From JBJFGR01 sp051892875 (GTDB lineage Bacteria > Pseudomonadota > Gammaproteobacteria > Enterobacterales > Succinivibrionaceae): 8,439 bases of DNA. The stretch spans positions 1 to 8,439 of the forward strand of contig JBJFGR010000111.1 in assembly GCA_051892875.1 (NCBI GenBank), read 5' to 3'. Of this stretch, positions 1 through 6,523 are shown one piece after another. The notes beneath the pieces were generated by a model. It was not told where the DNA came from, made no database searches, and worked only from the letters and a program-made list of their open reading frames with translations. How positions within the stretch are numbered: the first letter of the stretch is position 1; every line of letters begins with the position of its first letter. A program made the translations under genes and the position numbers.

Positions 1-70
1 GCCCACAAGGGCCGCGCCGGTGGCCAGGAAATCGTCGATAATGAGGATCCGGTCCCCCGCTTTCAGATAC
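1..70 (-). pseudogene. xpt: GC-rich fragment of xanthine phosphoribosyltransferase (apparent chimeric contig end)
   Basis: Read on the minus strand, these bases translate without a stop as YLKAGDRILIIDDFLATGAA followed by LVG. ILIIDDFLATGA is the PRPP-binding loop of type I phosphoribosyltransferases, and the DDFLA form with the preceding LKAGD is typical of xanthine phosphoribosyltransferase, a purine-salvage enzyme making XMP from xanthine and PRPP. The N-terminal half of the gene should lie at higher coordinates, but rpsO is there instead, so the reading frame is cut off at about 62-72. Forty-one of the first 60 bases are G or C, against roughly 30 percent GC in the rest of the window. The most economical reading is a mis-joined or contaminating read at the contig end rather than a real neighbour of rpsO. 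The family call is fairly sure; the exact junction is not. Confidence 0.72.
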
Positions 71-83
71 ACAACAAAAAATA

Positions 84-353
84 TTAACGACGGATTTCTA
101 ATTTAACACGTAAATCGTGGTAACGAGATTCGCTCTTCTTCTTTAAGTAGTCTAAAAGCTTACGACGTTCAGAAACCATACGTAATAAACCACGACGGCT
201 ATGAAAATCCTTCTTATGAACTGCAAAATGACCTTGTAAATGGTTAATTTGAGCTGTTAATAAAGCGATTTGAACTTCTGGTGAACCAGTATCATCCTTT
301 GAACGAGCATATTCAGCAACAATTGCTTTCTTTTGTTCTGCACTTAGTGACAT
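84..353 (-). CDS. rpsO: 30S ribosomal protein S15
   Basis: Encodes the 89-residue small-subunit protein S15, which binds the three-way junction of helices 20-22 of 16S rRNA and starts assembly of the platform. The sequence is S15 from end to end: MSLSAEQKK at the start, DTGSPEVQIALLTAQI and NHLQGHF in the helical core, HSRRGLLRMV and RRKLLDYLKK in the conserved RNA-binding part, and a basic RR terminus. Its length equals that of E. coli S15. The ATG at 353 is chosen because it gives the family N-terminus and has a GGAG Shine-Dalgarno about 6 bases upstream; an upstream ATG at 383 would add ten residues not found in the family and lies inside the regulatory hairpin. The downstream neighbour, normally pnp in enterobacteria, cannot be seen because the sequence turns into foreign DNA about 12 bases after the stop. 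Confidence 0.97.
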   Translation of the reverse strand: MSLSAEQKKAIVAEYARSKDDTGSPEVQIALLTAQINHLQGHFAVHKKDFHSRRGLLRMVSERRKLLDYLKKKSESRYHDLRVKLEIRR

Positions 354-413
354 AATAATCTCCAATAGATTAAAAAAATTCACCCATAGCCGATCACTAA
401 CTCAGCAAGGGTA
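354..413 (-). promoter_or_regulatory. S15 autoregulatory leader (hairpin plus ribosome-binding site)
   Basis: The minus-strand leader contains GCTGAGTTAGTGATCGGC, in which GCTGA pairs with TCGGC, closed further out by ACCC (409-412) pairing with GGGT (382-385). From memory, the E. coli rpsO leader has nearly the same stretch, GCTGAATTAGAGATCGGC, placed at a similar distance upstream of the GGAG. In E. coli this region alternates between two hairpins and a pseudoknot that S15 binds to trap the ribosome at its own start codon. The conserved loop and stem support the same feedback here. I did not verify the pseudoknot pairing into the ribosome-binding site. Confidence 0.7.
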
Positions 414-429
414 CCCAAAAACTTGAGCA

Positions 430-457
430 TTGTTACACATTATTGAAAATTTTACAA
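430..457 (-). promoter_or_regulatory. Candidate sigma-70 promoter of rpsO
   Basis: On the minus strand a -35-like TTGTAA (452-457) is separated by 16 bases from a -10-like TAACAA (430-435) that is preceded by TGTG, resembling an extended -10. It would start transcription just upstream of the S15 leader hairpin. Matches to consensus are partial and the surroundings are AT-rich, so the call is tentative. Confidence 0.35.
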
Positions 458-520
458 GTACTAAAAATAAAAATTTAAGTTTAAGTTTTTGTTTAAAAAT
501 TAAGTATTGATTAAATTAAT

Positions 521-1054
521 TTAATATAGACGACCTCGAGCATTACCAACAGTCTTACCTAAACCACCTATAGACATACCAATTAAAGATGAAATAGTAT
601 AAGCATGACAAATCGCCCCTGCTAAAGCATCTGCAGCATCTGCCTGAGGTCTTTTATTAAGATGAAGTATATTAACAACCATTGCTTGAACTTGTTGCTT
701 TTCTGCATTACCGTAACCAACCACTGCCTGTTTTATTTGTCTCGCACTATACTCATAAACTTGAAGATTCTGTTTAATACCAGCAACAACTGCCGCTCCT
801 CGTGCTTGACCTAGTTTCAAAGCACTCATTACGTTTTTTGACAAAAAAACCTCTTCTATAGCCATATAATCTGGTGAAAACTGGTTAATAATTTCAGTAA
901 CTCCATCAAAAATTTGACCAAGCTTTGGAGCTAAATTAGTTCCACTTGTACGAATACATCCTGACCCTAAATACGATATTTTTCCACCAATGCTTTCGAT
1001 AACACCATATCCTGTAACCCTAGAACCAGGATCTATACCCAAAATAATCGCCAC
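521..1054 (-). CDS. ruvC: Crossover junction endodeoxyribonuclease RuvC
   Basis: RuvC resolves Holliday junctions in homologous recombination by paired nicks, working with the RuvAB branch-migration motor. The protein begins with IILGIDPGSRVTGYGV, carrying the first catalytic aspartate in GIDPG, and continues with GSGCIRT, MAIEEVFLSKN (catalytic Glu), SALKLGQARG, EYSARQIKQAVVGYG and QADAADALAGAICH with the two C-terminal catalytic acidic positions. All four acidic active-site residues appear present. I place the start at the GTG at 1054 (protein VAIILGID), because E. coli RuvC starts MAIILGID and a GGGTG lies four bases upstream. An ATG at 1090 would add a 12-residue hydrophobic extension foreign to the family. 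The predicted 177 residues match the usual length of about 173. The usual partners ruvA and ruvB are not in the window. Confidence 0.95.
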   Translation of the reverse strand: MAIILGIDPGSRVTGYGVIESIGGKISYLGSGCIRTSGTNLAPKLGQIFDGVTEIINQFSPDYMAIEEVFLSKNVMSALKLGQARGAAVVAGIKQNLQVYEYSARQIKQAVVGYGNAEKQQVQAMVVNILHLNKRPQADAADALAGAICHAYTISSLIGMSIGGLGKTVGNARGRLY

Positions 1055-1090
1055 AAAACACCCATATAAGAAAAAATAATAACCAATCAA

Positions 1091-1923
1091 TAGAATAGCA
1101 TTAAGAAGAATGCGAATGAAGAATTACTTTTATTCATTATTTTTGAGACACAAAACAAGAAGAAATTAAATAAATTTTTGACAAGAAAAATTTTTTCTAG
1201 CTAAGATCCAAAGCTTCAAATCAACTCATCATACTGCAGATATCAGATCGGCTTTGTACAAACTCCCCTTTTGGTCTTTTAAATAACAAGGTCTAAACTC
1301 AAATATATTCTCTCTACCACAAAGTTAGACTCTAAAATAACTAGATAAGAAATTATTCCACTAGCAAAAATTAAACCCAATTAAAATAAAAAAATATCTA
1401 GCTAAAAAACGAATACCTTCAAAATAAAAAATAAAAAATAAAAAAAGCTAATAAAATCAACGCATTTATTATAAATCTACCAAAAAGTACTAACTTAATC
1501 AACTCATTATAAATATTAGTCAGCATTTTTTTAACTTATAATGAAGTAATATATTAAAACTAAACTTTTTGAATAAAACTATAAAAAGTTTTGTATTTTT
1601 CTATCATACAATTCTAAATTACTTTGATTTTCTAAATTTCATAATTCACATTTATGTGTCTAGTAAATCGTCCACATCCCCAAATATTGGATTGTTCTAA
1701 ATTCATTAATATTAATTTATTTATAAGTAAATTTAACGTAATCTGCATTTTTAATTAGAAAAATTTACTGATCATTGAAGGTTATACTTATAATTAAACA
1801 AACTAAAAATTCATTATTGGTAATAAAACGAGATTATACCAACAAGTTATAAATCTTCTTGTAGTAAATTTAAAAGTTAGGATTTAACATTCATAGTAAC
1901 TTTTTTAAATTTGAGAAGATAGT
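1091..1923. other. Long AT-rich intergenic region
   Basis: This stretch of more than 800 bases lies between the divergent ruvC and the NgoFVII-type nuclease gene. No open frame with a credible start, ribosome-binding site and coding character was seen on either strand. It holds homopolymeric A and T runs, three tandem ATAAAAA units around 1424-1445, a 15-base palindrome AGAAAAATTTTTTCT near 1184-1198, and a slightly more complex island at about 1195-1330 with a 31-codon startless open frame. It may be decayed DNA at the left border of the restriction-modification island. Confidence 0.6.
1789..1794 (+). promoter_or_regulatory. Candidate -10 element for the NgoFVII-type nuclease gene
   Basis: A perfect TATAAT is present about 130 bases before the nuclease start. 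No good -35 hexamer lies 16-18 bases upstream, and in DNA this AT-rich such matches arise by chance. The leader that would follow contains a TTGGTA / TACCAA inverted repeat near 1817-1842. Confidence 0.22.
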
Positions 1924-3081
1924 ATGTTTTACGATATACAACCTAAAAAACAACGGGAAAAATATAAAGAAATGCTTCAAATAATAGGAAGTCTTTCTAA
2001 TATTTTTTCTGAATCTGATGAGCCAATGCTTTACTACAGAGCTCATGAAAATATTTTTTGCAAATATTTTCAGGCAAACAATCTATCTAGAGAAGACTGT
2101 TCTGCTGATGCATCCAAAGGTAATATTGGTGTGGGCCTAAAGACTTGGGTTGGCAACAACGATCAAAAAATTGCAGAATTTGGTAAATTAAAACCTCAGT
2201 ACAAAGATCTTTCAGGAATTGATTTAATAAAAAGAATTGCAGAATATAGAAATGCAAGAATTCAAACAACAAAAGCATTGCATAACATAACTAGTATGTT
2301 TTATCACGTAGTTAAAAGAATTCCACACGCTATGCAAATACTAGAATGTTCATTTGATCCTATAGACATAAATAATATTGAAATAATAGAAAATAGAGGG
2401 AATGAAAACAACACCTACTTTACAGATAAACGTCACGTATATCATTTTAGTACTTCTAAAAACACCTTATATATGATTTTCGACAGTCTTATTGAATTGG
2501 ATCACTTTGAAGTAAACATAATTGATGACCCATATGAAGCATTAAAAACAATGTCTTTTAAAATATTTTCTCAAAGATATAAAACAGAGAACAAAGCTTT
2601 ACAATTTAATAAAGTTAATCAAATTTGTCTAAGGTTGTATTCTTTTAAAAATAACCAAAAAGTTGTTTTTGAAAAATCAGGTTTAAATCAATGGAACGCA
2701 GGTGGTCGAACAAGAGATCCAAACGAATTGTATATTCCATACCCTAAAGAAGATAGAGAAAAGACTAAAGGATTCTTTCCTCCTCAAGACACAATATTTA
2801 AACTAAAATTGCCTGATGGCACAATTATGGATGCTAAAATTTGCCAACAAGAAGGCAAAGCAATTATGTCAAATCCTAATAAAGCGCTTGGCAAATGGCT
2901 TCTAAGAGATGTTTTTAAACTACCAGAAAAAACTATTGTTACTTATGAAATGCTTCAAATTTTTGGTATTGACAGTGTTATTTTTACAAAAAAATCAGAA
3001 CTTGAATATACGATAGACTTTTGCAATTTAGACACTTACGAAAATCTAAAAGGTAAACAAAATACTGAAATTGATGAGTAA
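1924..3081 (+). CDS. NgoFVII-family type II restriction endonuclease
   Basis: A 385-residue protein that I recognise as a member of the group annotated as NgoFVII-family restriction endonucleases. The C-terminal third (about residues 245-370) is the clearest part: KSGLNQWNAGGRTRDPNELY at 251-270, FFPPQDTIFKLKLPDG, GKAIMSNPNKALGKWLLRDV and TYEMLQIFGIDSVIF. This pattern matches the B3-like DNA-recognition domain used by NgoFVII and BfiI-type enzymes. The N-terminal part has conserved-looking blocks YRAHEN (38-43), CSADASKGNIGVGLKTW (59-75) and YFTDKRHVYHFSTSKNTLYM (165-184). Asp62 and Lys73 could belong to a nuclease active site, but I cannot prove the fold. The ATG at 1924 has a purine-rich GAGAAG upstream. 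The gene converges on the neighbouring C5 methyltransferase with 3 bp between stop codons, as expected for a cognate pair. NgoFVII itself recognises GCSGC; transfer of that specificity to this enzyme is inference. Confidence 0.85.
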   Translation: MFYDIQPKKQREKYKEMLQIIGSLSNIFSESDEPMLYYRAHENIFCKYFQANNLSREDCSADASKGNIGVGLKTWVGNNDQKIAEFGKLKPQYKDLSGIDLIKRIAEYRNARIQTTKALHNITSMFYHVVKRIPHAMQILECSFDPIDINNIEIIENRGNENNTYFTDKRHVYHFSTSKNTLYMIFDSLIELDHFEVNIIDDPYEALKTMSFKIFSQRYKTENKALQFNKVNQICLRLYSFKNNQKVVFEKSGLNQWNAGGRTRDPNELYIPYPKEDREKTKGFFPPQDTIFKLKLPDGTIMDAKICQQEGKAIMSNPNKALGKWLLRDVFKLPEKTIVTYEMLQIFGIDSVIFTKKSELEYTIDFCNLDTYENLKGKQNTEIDE

Positions 3082-3084
3082 ATT

Positions 3085-4062
3085 TTACAAATGCAAAGAC
3101 AAGATAATTTGCTCAACTATTCTTTGTATTACTGTAACACATACAGAATTACCAGCTTGCTTGTATAATCTTGATGGAGCTATCTCAGGTAACTTAAAAT
3201 TTTTAGGAAACCCCTGAGCATTGAAACACTCTTTTGGAGTCATTTTTCTTATACCATAATTTGTTTTTATCAAACAAACGTTATGACCACCTTCACCTTG
3301 ATTAGCAGTCAAGGTTGGTACAACACCAGATTTATTCTTGCGAACATATTTTCTTCGCCACTGATATACTGTATTGGGATCATCCATTGCTTCAACCAAG
3401 CGAGCGTATATATCCCCCTTGTATTTACCGTCAGTATAGTAATACTTTTCATCTAATTTATTATCAAAATCGATAATATCTGAAAGCTTCTTTTCAAGTT
3501 TTATTGGCAATGGAAATTTAAAATCACTTATATTTAAGTCATCTCTAAATGCAACGATATATATTCGTTCTCTATTCTGCGGAACATTTCCATAATCCAT
3601 CGCATTTAAAACTTCATAAAAAGGATTCGTATACCCTTCCAGCTTTAATGCATCTAAAATTAATTTAAATGTATTACCATTATCATGGCCAACTAAATTT
3701 TTTACATTTTCAAGAAAAACAATCTTTGGTTTCTTTTCATGAATAATTCTCATTAATTCAAAGAAAAGACCACTTCTAGTATAAGAGCCATCTTCGTTAT
3801 AAAGCCCTTTTCTTTCCCCTGCCACAGAAATATCAGTGCATGGAAAACCAGCTAAAGCAACGTCAAAATTAGGAATTTCACTTGGCTTTACATCTGAAAT
3901 GCTTCGATTATCAACTCTAAGTTTAGAATTTAATTCGTATGTTTTAACTGGATATGGATCTATTTCATTGGCATATATAATATCAAATTTGCCTGTTAAT
4001 TCAAAAGCAATATCAATACCACCAACACCAGCAAAAAAAGAAGCACAAGTTAATTTTGTCAT
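3085..4062 (-). CDS. DNA (cytosine-5) methyltransferase, partner of the NgoFVII-type nuclease
   Basis: A 325-residue C5-cytosine methyltransferase that would protect host DNA from the convergent nuclease. The family motifs occur in order: SAM-binding motif I as FFAGVGG (9-15), catalytic motif IV as GFPCTDISVAG with Cys75 (72-82), motif VI ENVKNL (118-123), motif VIII QNRERIYIV (162-170), target-recognition part ending in VVPTLTANQGEGGHNV (247-262), motif IX RKMTPKECFNAQGFP, and motif X YKQAGNSV (300-307). The residue after the catalytic Pro-Cys is Thr, where Gln is usual. The start is the ATG at 4062 (MTKLTC); a TTG twelve bases upstream also fits the frame but gives a poorer N-terminus. The ribosome-binding site is weak (GGTTGT). 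The first 15 codons and the upstream region are repeated at 6653-6849. Specificity is not readable; a GC-rich 4-5 base site is inferred from the partner. Confidence 0.93.
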   Translation of the reverse strand: MTKLTCASFFAGVGGIDIAFELTGKFDIIYANEIDPYPVKTYELNSKLRVDNRSISDVKPSEIPNFDVALAGFPCTDISVAGERKGLYNEDGSYTRSGLFFELMRIIHEKKPKIVFLENVKNLVGHDNGNTFKLILDALKLEGYTNPFYEVLNAMDYGNVPQNRERIYIVAFRDDLNISDFKFPLPIKLEKKLSDIIDFDNKLDEKYYYTDGKYKGDIYARLVEAMDDPNTVYQWRRKYVRKNKSGVVPTLTANQGEGGHNVCLIKTNYGIRKMTPKECFNAQGFPKNFKLPEIAPSRLYKQAGNSVCVTVIQRIVEQIILSLHL

Positions 4063-4256
4063 ACATACAACCAACGATAAGTCAAATGTTATGAATCATA
4101 ATATAAATATCAAAAAAAAGCAAAAATATGGGTAAGATTTCTTTACTAACAATATACAAAAATTCCCATTCACTAAAGCTATTGATGAGTCACCATATTG
4201 GTATATCAAATATTTACAATAATTCTGTGGAACATTAACAACTTACCCAAATTTTA
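4019..4256. repeat. Direct repeat copy A (methyltransferase 5' end and upstream DNA)
   Basis: Bases 4019-4126 match 6653-6760 in the same orientation with 102 of 108 identical by manual alignment and no gaps in this part. The mismatches are one synonymous change in the coding part, a four-base cluster near 4089-4092, and one near 4110. Similarity resumes at 4126-4168 (ATATGGG, GATTTCTTTACT, ATATACAAAAATTCCCA) and again at 4246-4256 (CCCAAATTTTA). Relative to copy B, copy A has about 81 extra bases (4169-4249) and lacks about 40 bases after the AGCAAAAA at 4119. Copy A contains the start and promoter of the intact methyltransferase gene. Confidence 0.9.
4095..4123 (-). promoter_or_regulatory. 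Candidate promoter of the first C5 methyltransferase gene
   Basis: On the minus strand TTGCTT (4118-4123) lies 17 bases from TATGAT (4095-4100), a five-of-six match to the -10 consensus. Transcription would begin roughly 25 bases before the ATG at 4062. The -35 match is weak. The same two hexamers are preserved in the duplicate copy near 6729-6757. Confidence 0.38.
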
Positions 4257-4312
4257 ATCGTAGCTATACATAAATAATTTGAGCTATGTTTTATTTAAGC
4301 GAGTTGGTCTAA

Positions 4313-5443
4313 CTATATATTTTTATACTTTTTCTTCATTTGAGAAGGTGTATAAAACCTAATCTGTAAATTAAGGTTTAAATACATTGTTCCATCATGT
4401 AAGTATAAACTTCCATAATCATGTCTAGTACTTGATGCTCTTTCTAATTTTGTTGATTGCAAAAGATATTGCTCTAAAATATCTCTATTATACAAATGGT
4501 ACGCTAAAACATTTCCTACATCTGTAACTACTATATAACCCCCATTCACTAAATCATATCCATTCCAAGGTTCCGAAGGATTCATACCTAAAGCTTTTGC
4601 AGATAATAATTTCTTAAACTTGTACTCATACAAGCCTTTACGTTTATACCCAAAAGGATTTTCATTTTCAAGAATTTGTACCAATTCACCGCAATCAACT
4701 ATATTCCTTGTATAAGACACCAATAATAAATTTCCTATTATTTGAGGCATAGTTGAATCTAACATTGTAAGATTATCTTCAAAAACAGAATTTAAAACAT
4801 GAGAAAATTCAATTTTTCCACCCTTTTTACTTATTAGTTCCATTCTATCCAATAATTTTTTTGAAGTCTCTATTGCATTAACTACTTCCATATCATCATT
4901 TGTTAAACCAGAAATTTTATATACGAAATTAGTAGTTTTTCCAGCATTTAATAATGTAGGAGCCCCTCCAAGATACGATTTAATAGAATATCCCACAATA
5001 GGTTCTTGTCCTGTTAAAATATCGTGTATTTGCATTAGTATATCTGTAACTTCACTAGATGTAGCAGTAACACTTTTCAAATACAATTCATGGAGCAATT
5101 CATATGCTTGAGGAACCCAAAAAGCTCCAGCTTTTTTAGAATTATGTGTTTTAATATCATTTAGTAATTTTTCTGCCTTATCAGAAAAATAATCACTTTT
5201 AAATGTCTTTACTAACTCATTTGATTTATATAATTCTATCATTCCAAAGTCTTTAATAACAAACTCTATTGGTTCATTATTTTTATCATGTCTTATTATC
5301 TTTAGAATTGGTAAATCCATATCAACCAACGGATTTAAGGACTTATCGGCCAAGGTTAACTTTCTTCTACCTAATAAATATAGGAGAGTGTAAAATTCGC
5401 TCCATTCACCAATATTCTTGTCTAATGAATTTTTATTAGTCAT
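4313..5443 (-). CDS. HpaII-family type II restriction endonuclease (predicted CCGG)
   Basis: A 376-residue protein with the whole pattern of the HpaII restriction endonuclease family: GEWSEFYTLLYLL near the N-terminus (12-24), LPILKIIR (44-51), IHDILTGQEPIVGYSIKS (139-156), a glycine-rich LGGAPTLLNAGKTTNFVYKI (158-177), LYEYKFKKLL with ALGMNPSEPWNGYD (271-297), GGYIVVTDVGNVLAYHLYNR (301-320), a TKLERASSTRHDYGSLY block, and LNLNLQIRFY at the end. Asp141 with the SIK at 153-155 may form the PD-(D/E)XK-like metal site; this is inferred. HpaII cuts C^CGG, and the adjacent M.HpaII-like methyltransferase supports the same target. Its ATG overlaps the last codons and stop of that methyltransferase gene, and an AGGAG lies about ten bases upstream inside the methyltransferase, so translation is probably coupled. 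The stop is TAG and the length is close to that of HpaII as I recall it. Confidence 0.93.
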   Translation of the reverse strand: MTNKNSLDKNIGEWSEFYTLLYLLGRRKLTLADKSLNPLVDMDLPILKIIRHDKNNEPIEFVIKDFGMIELYKSNELVKTFKSDYFSDKAEKLLNDIKTHNSKKAGAFWVPQAYELLHELYLKSVTATSSEVTDILMQIHDILTGQEPIVGYSIKSYLGGAPTLLNAGKTTNFVYKISGLTNDDMEVVNAIETSKKLLDRMELISKKGGKIEFSHVLNSVFEDNLTMLDSTMPQIIGNLLLVSYTRNIVDCGELVQILENENPFGYKRKGLYEYKFKKLLSAKALGMNPSEPWNGYDLVNGGYIVVTDVGNVLAYHLYNRDILEQYLLQSTKLERASSTRHDYGSLYLHDGTMYLNLNLQIRFYTPSQMKKKYKNI

Positions 5444-6428
5444 TGCTTAATATCTCCTTAATCTTTGTAGCTATAGCTTCTATAACATTAACAGTAACAC
5501 TATTACCTAATTGCTTATATAAATGAGTATCAGCTAATACAAGCTTGTAATCATCAGAAAAACCTTGTAGCCTAGCCCATTCCCTTGGAGTCATTTTTCG
5601 TATATCTTCTTTATTAATTTCACCTTTTATATGAGTGATAGGGATCATAGAATGTTCTCTACTATCTATTATCAGATTTCTTTCTCTCCCCATTCCACCA
5701 CATACAATAGCACCAGCTTGGCCATCAATATTTCTTATTTCATAACCAAATCCATGTCCTAAAGATTCGTGATGAGCCCTATGCCTACGAAGAGTTTCTA
5801 CATAAACATCAGATAAATAGTATTTAGGAGAAATTGGGGCATTATCTAAAATATCTTTTATGCAAGTATTTGGATTATCACCAACAGGAAATTGAAATAA
5901 ACTAGAGTCAATATCTTTTCTAAAACAAACTATATATATTCTTTCTCTATTTTGAGGAACCCCAAAATCTTTAGAATTAAGAACTTTGTCATATACATTG
6001 TATCCTATTTGTTCAAAGGCTCTTTTGATGACTTTGAATGTTCTACCTTTATCATGGATAACTAATCCTTTTACATTCTCGCAGAAAATTACTTTAGGTT
6101 TATGGTAATCACATATTCTAACCACATCTTGAAAAAGCGTGCCACGACAAATACCTTTATAATCATCATCAAACCCCATATGCTTTCCTGCAAGGGAAAA
6201 TGCTTGACAAGGGAAACCAGCTAAACAAATATCGAAAGAAGGTATGGAAGATTCTTTTATTTGAGTAATATCTCCATATAATTGAGTTGGAGTGGAAAAA
6301 TTAGCTTGGTATGTTTTTTGTGCATAAGTATCCCACTCGCTAACAAAAATAGTTTCAAAGTTTGAAAAAGCTTTTTCAAACCCTAATCTAATACCGCCTA
6401 TTCCAGCAAATAAATCAATTGATTTCAT
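5436..6428 (-). CDS. M.HpaII-like DNA (cytosine-5) methyltransferase (predicted CCGG)
   Basis: A 330-residue C5 methyltransferase with motif I DLFAGIGG (5-12), motif IV GFPCQAFSLAG with catalytic Cys74 (71-81), ENVKGL (117-122), QNRERIYIV (159-167), RKMTPREWARLQGF (277-290) and QLGNSV (306-311). The target-recognition region (about 200-275) contains KYYLSDVYVETLRRH, HHESLGHGFGYEI and GGMGRERNLIID, which closely follow M.HpaII (RHESKGNGFGYEI, GGMGRERNLVID). Methylation at CCGG is therefore well supported, most likely on the inner cytosine as for M.HpaII. The start is set at the ATG at 6428 (MKSIDLFAG) because a GGAA lies about six bases before it; a GTG at 6440 would add only four residues. 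M.HpaII has a longer N-terminal leader that is absent here. It is the first gene of an operon, so modification is made before the downstream HpaII-like nuclease. Confidence 0.95.
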   Translation of the reverse strand: MKSIDLFAGIGGIRLGFEKAFSNFETIFVSEWDTYAQKTYQANFSTPTQLYGDITQIKESSIPSFDICLAGFPCQAFSLAGKHMGFDDDYKGICRGTLFQDVVRICDYHKPKVIFCENVKGLVIHDKGRTFKVIKRAFEQIGYNVYDKVLNSKDFGVPQNRERIYIVCFRKDIDSSLFQFPVGDNPNTCIKDILDNAPISPKYYLSDVYVETLRRHRAHHESLGHGFGYEIRNIDGQAGAIVCGGMGRERNLIIDSREHSMIPITHIKGEINKEDIRKMTPREWARLQGFSDDYKLVLADTHLYKQLGNSVTVNVIEAIATKIKEILSND

Positions 6429-6481
6429 GGTTATTTCCACATCACGTAACTTGTTTATTTTGATAAAGTAAAGTGTTATTT

Positions 6482-6510
6482 ATTATTCTTGATAGAAAAA
6501 ATAATTTCAG
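6482..6510 (-). promoter_or_regulatory. Candidate promoter of the HpaII-like operon
   Basis: The minus strand shows CTGAAA (6505-6510), a 17-base spacer and AATAAT (6482-6487), giving four and five matches to the -35 and -10 consensus. The start would be roughly 45 bases before the methyltransferase ATG. The -35 hexamer touches the perfect palindrome at 6509-6523. Confidence 0.3.
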
Positions 6511-6523
6511 TCTTTAAAAGACT
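6509..6523. promoter_or_regulatory. Perfect 15-base palindrome, possible operator
   Basis: AGTCTTTAAAAGACT reads as AGTCTTT and its complement around one central base. It abuts the candidate -35 of the HpaII-like operon, where a dimeric repressor or activator could act. The outer AGTC and GACT recall halves of R-M controller boxes, but the spacing differs and no controller gene is present. The function is inferred. Confidence 0.35.

Noticed and set aside
1..350. True fusion of a phosphoribosyltransferase with rpsO
   Set aside because: The S15 frame ends at its normal stop, and the phosphoribosyltransferase frame begins mid-domain with a sharp GC change, which points to a mis-join.
1055..1090. 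Longer RuvC start with a hydrophobic extension
   Set aside because: RuvC is a soluble enzyme starting directly at the IILGIDPG strand; the extra 12 residues are upstream DNA read in frame.
2087..2278. 63-codon open frame on the minus strand within the NgoFVII-type nuclease gene
   Set aside because: It lies fully inside a well-supported gene on the other strand, and its low-complexity Leu/Phe/Gln-rich product looks like nothing known.
3836..4135. 99-codon plus-strand open frame overlapping the first methyltransferase start
   Set aside because: It is antisense to the conserved catalytic and SAM-binding motifs of the methyltransferase and has no convincing ribosome-binding site.
4261..4312. 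Terminator after the HpaII-like nuclease gene formed by TAGCT/AGCTA
   Set aside because: The stem is only five pairs with a long loop and no following T run on the minus strand.
6509..6523. Palindrome as a classical R-M controller box
   Set aside because: Controller boxes have paired GACT/AGTC half-sites with different spacing, and no controller gene is in the window; kept only as a possible operator.
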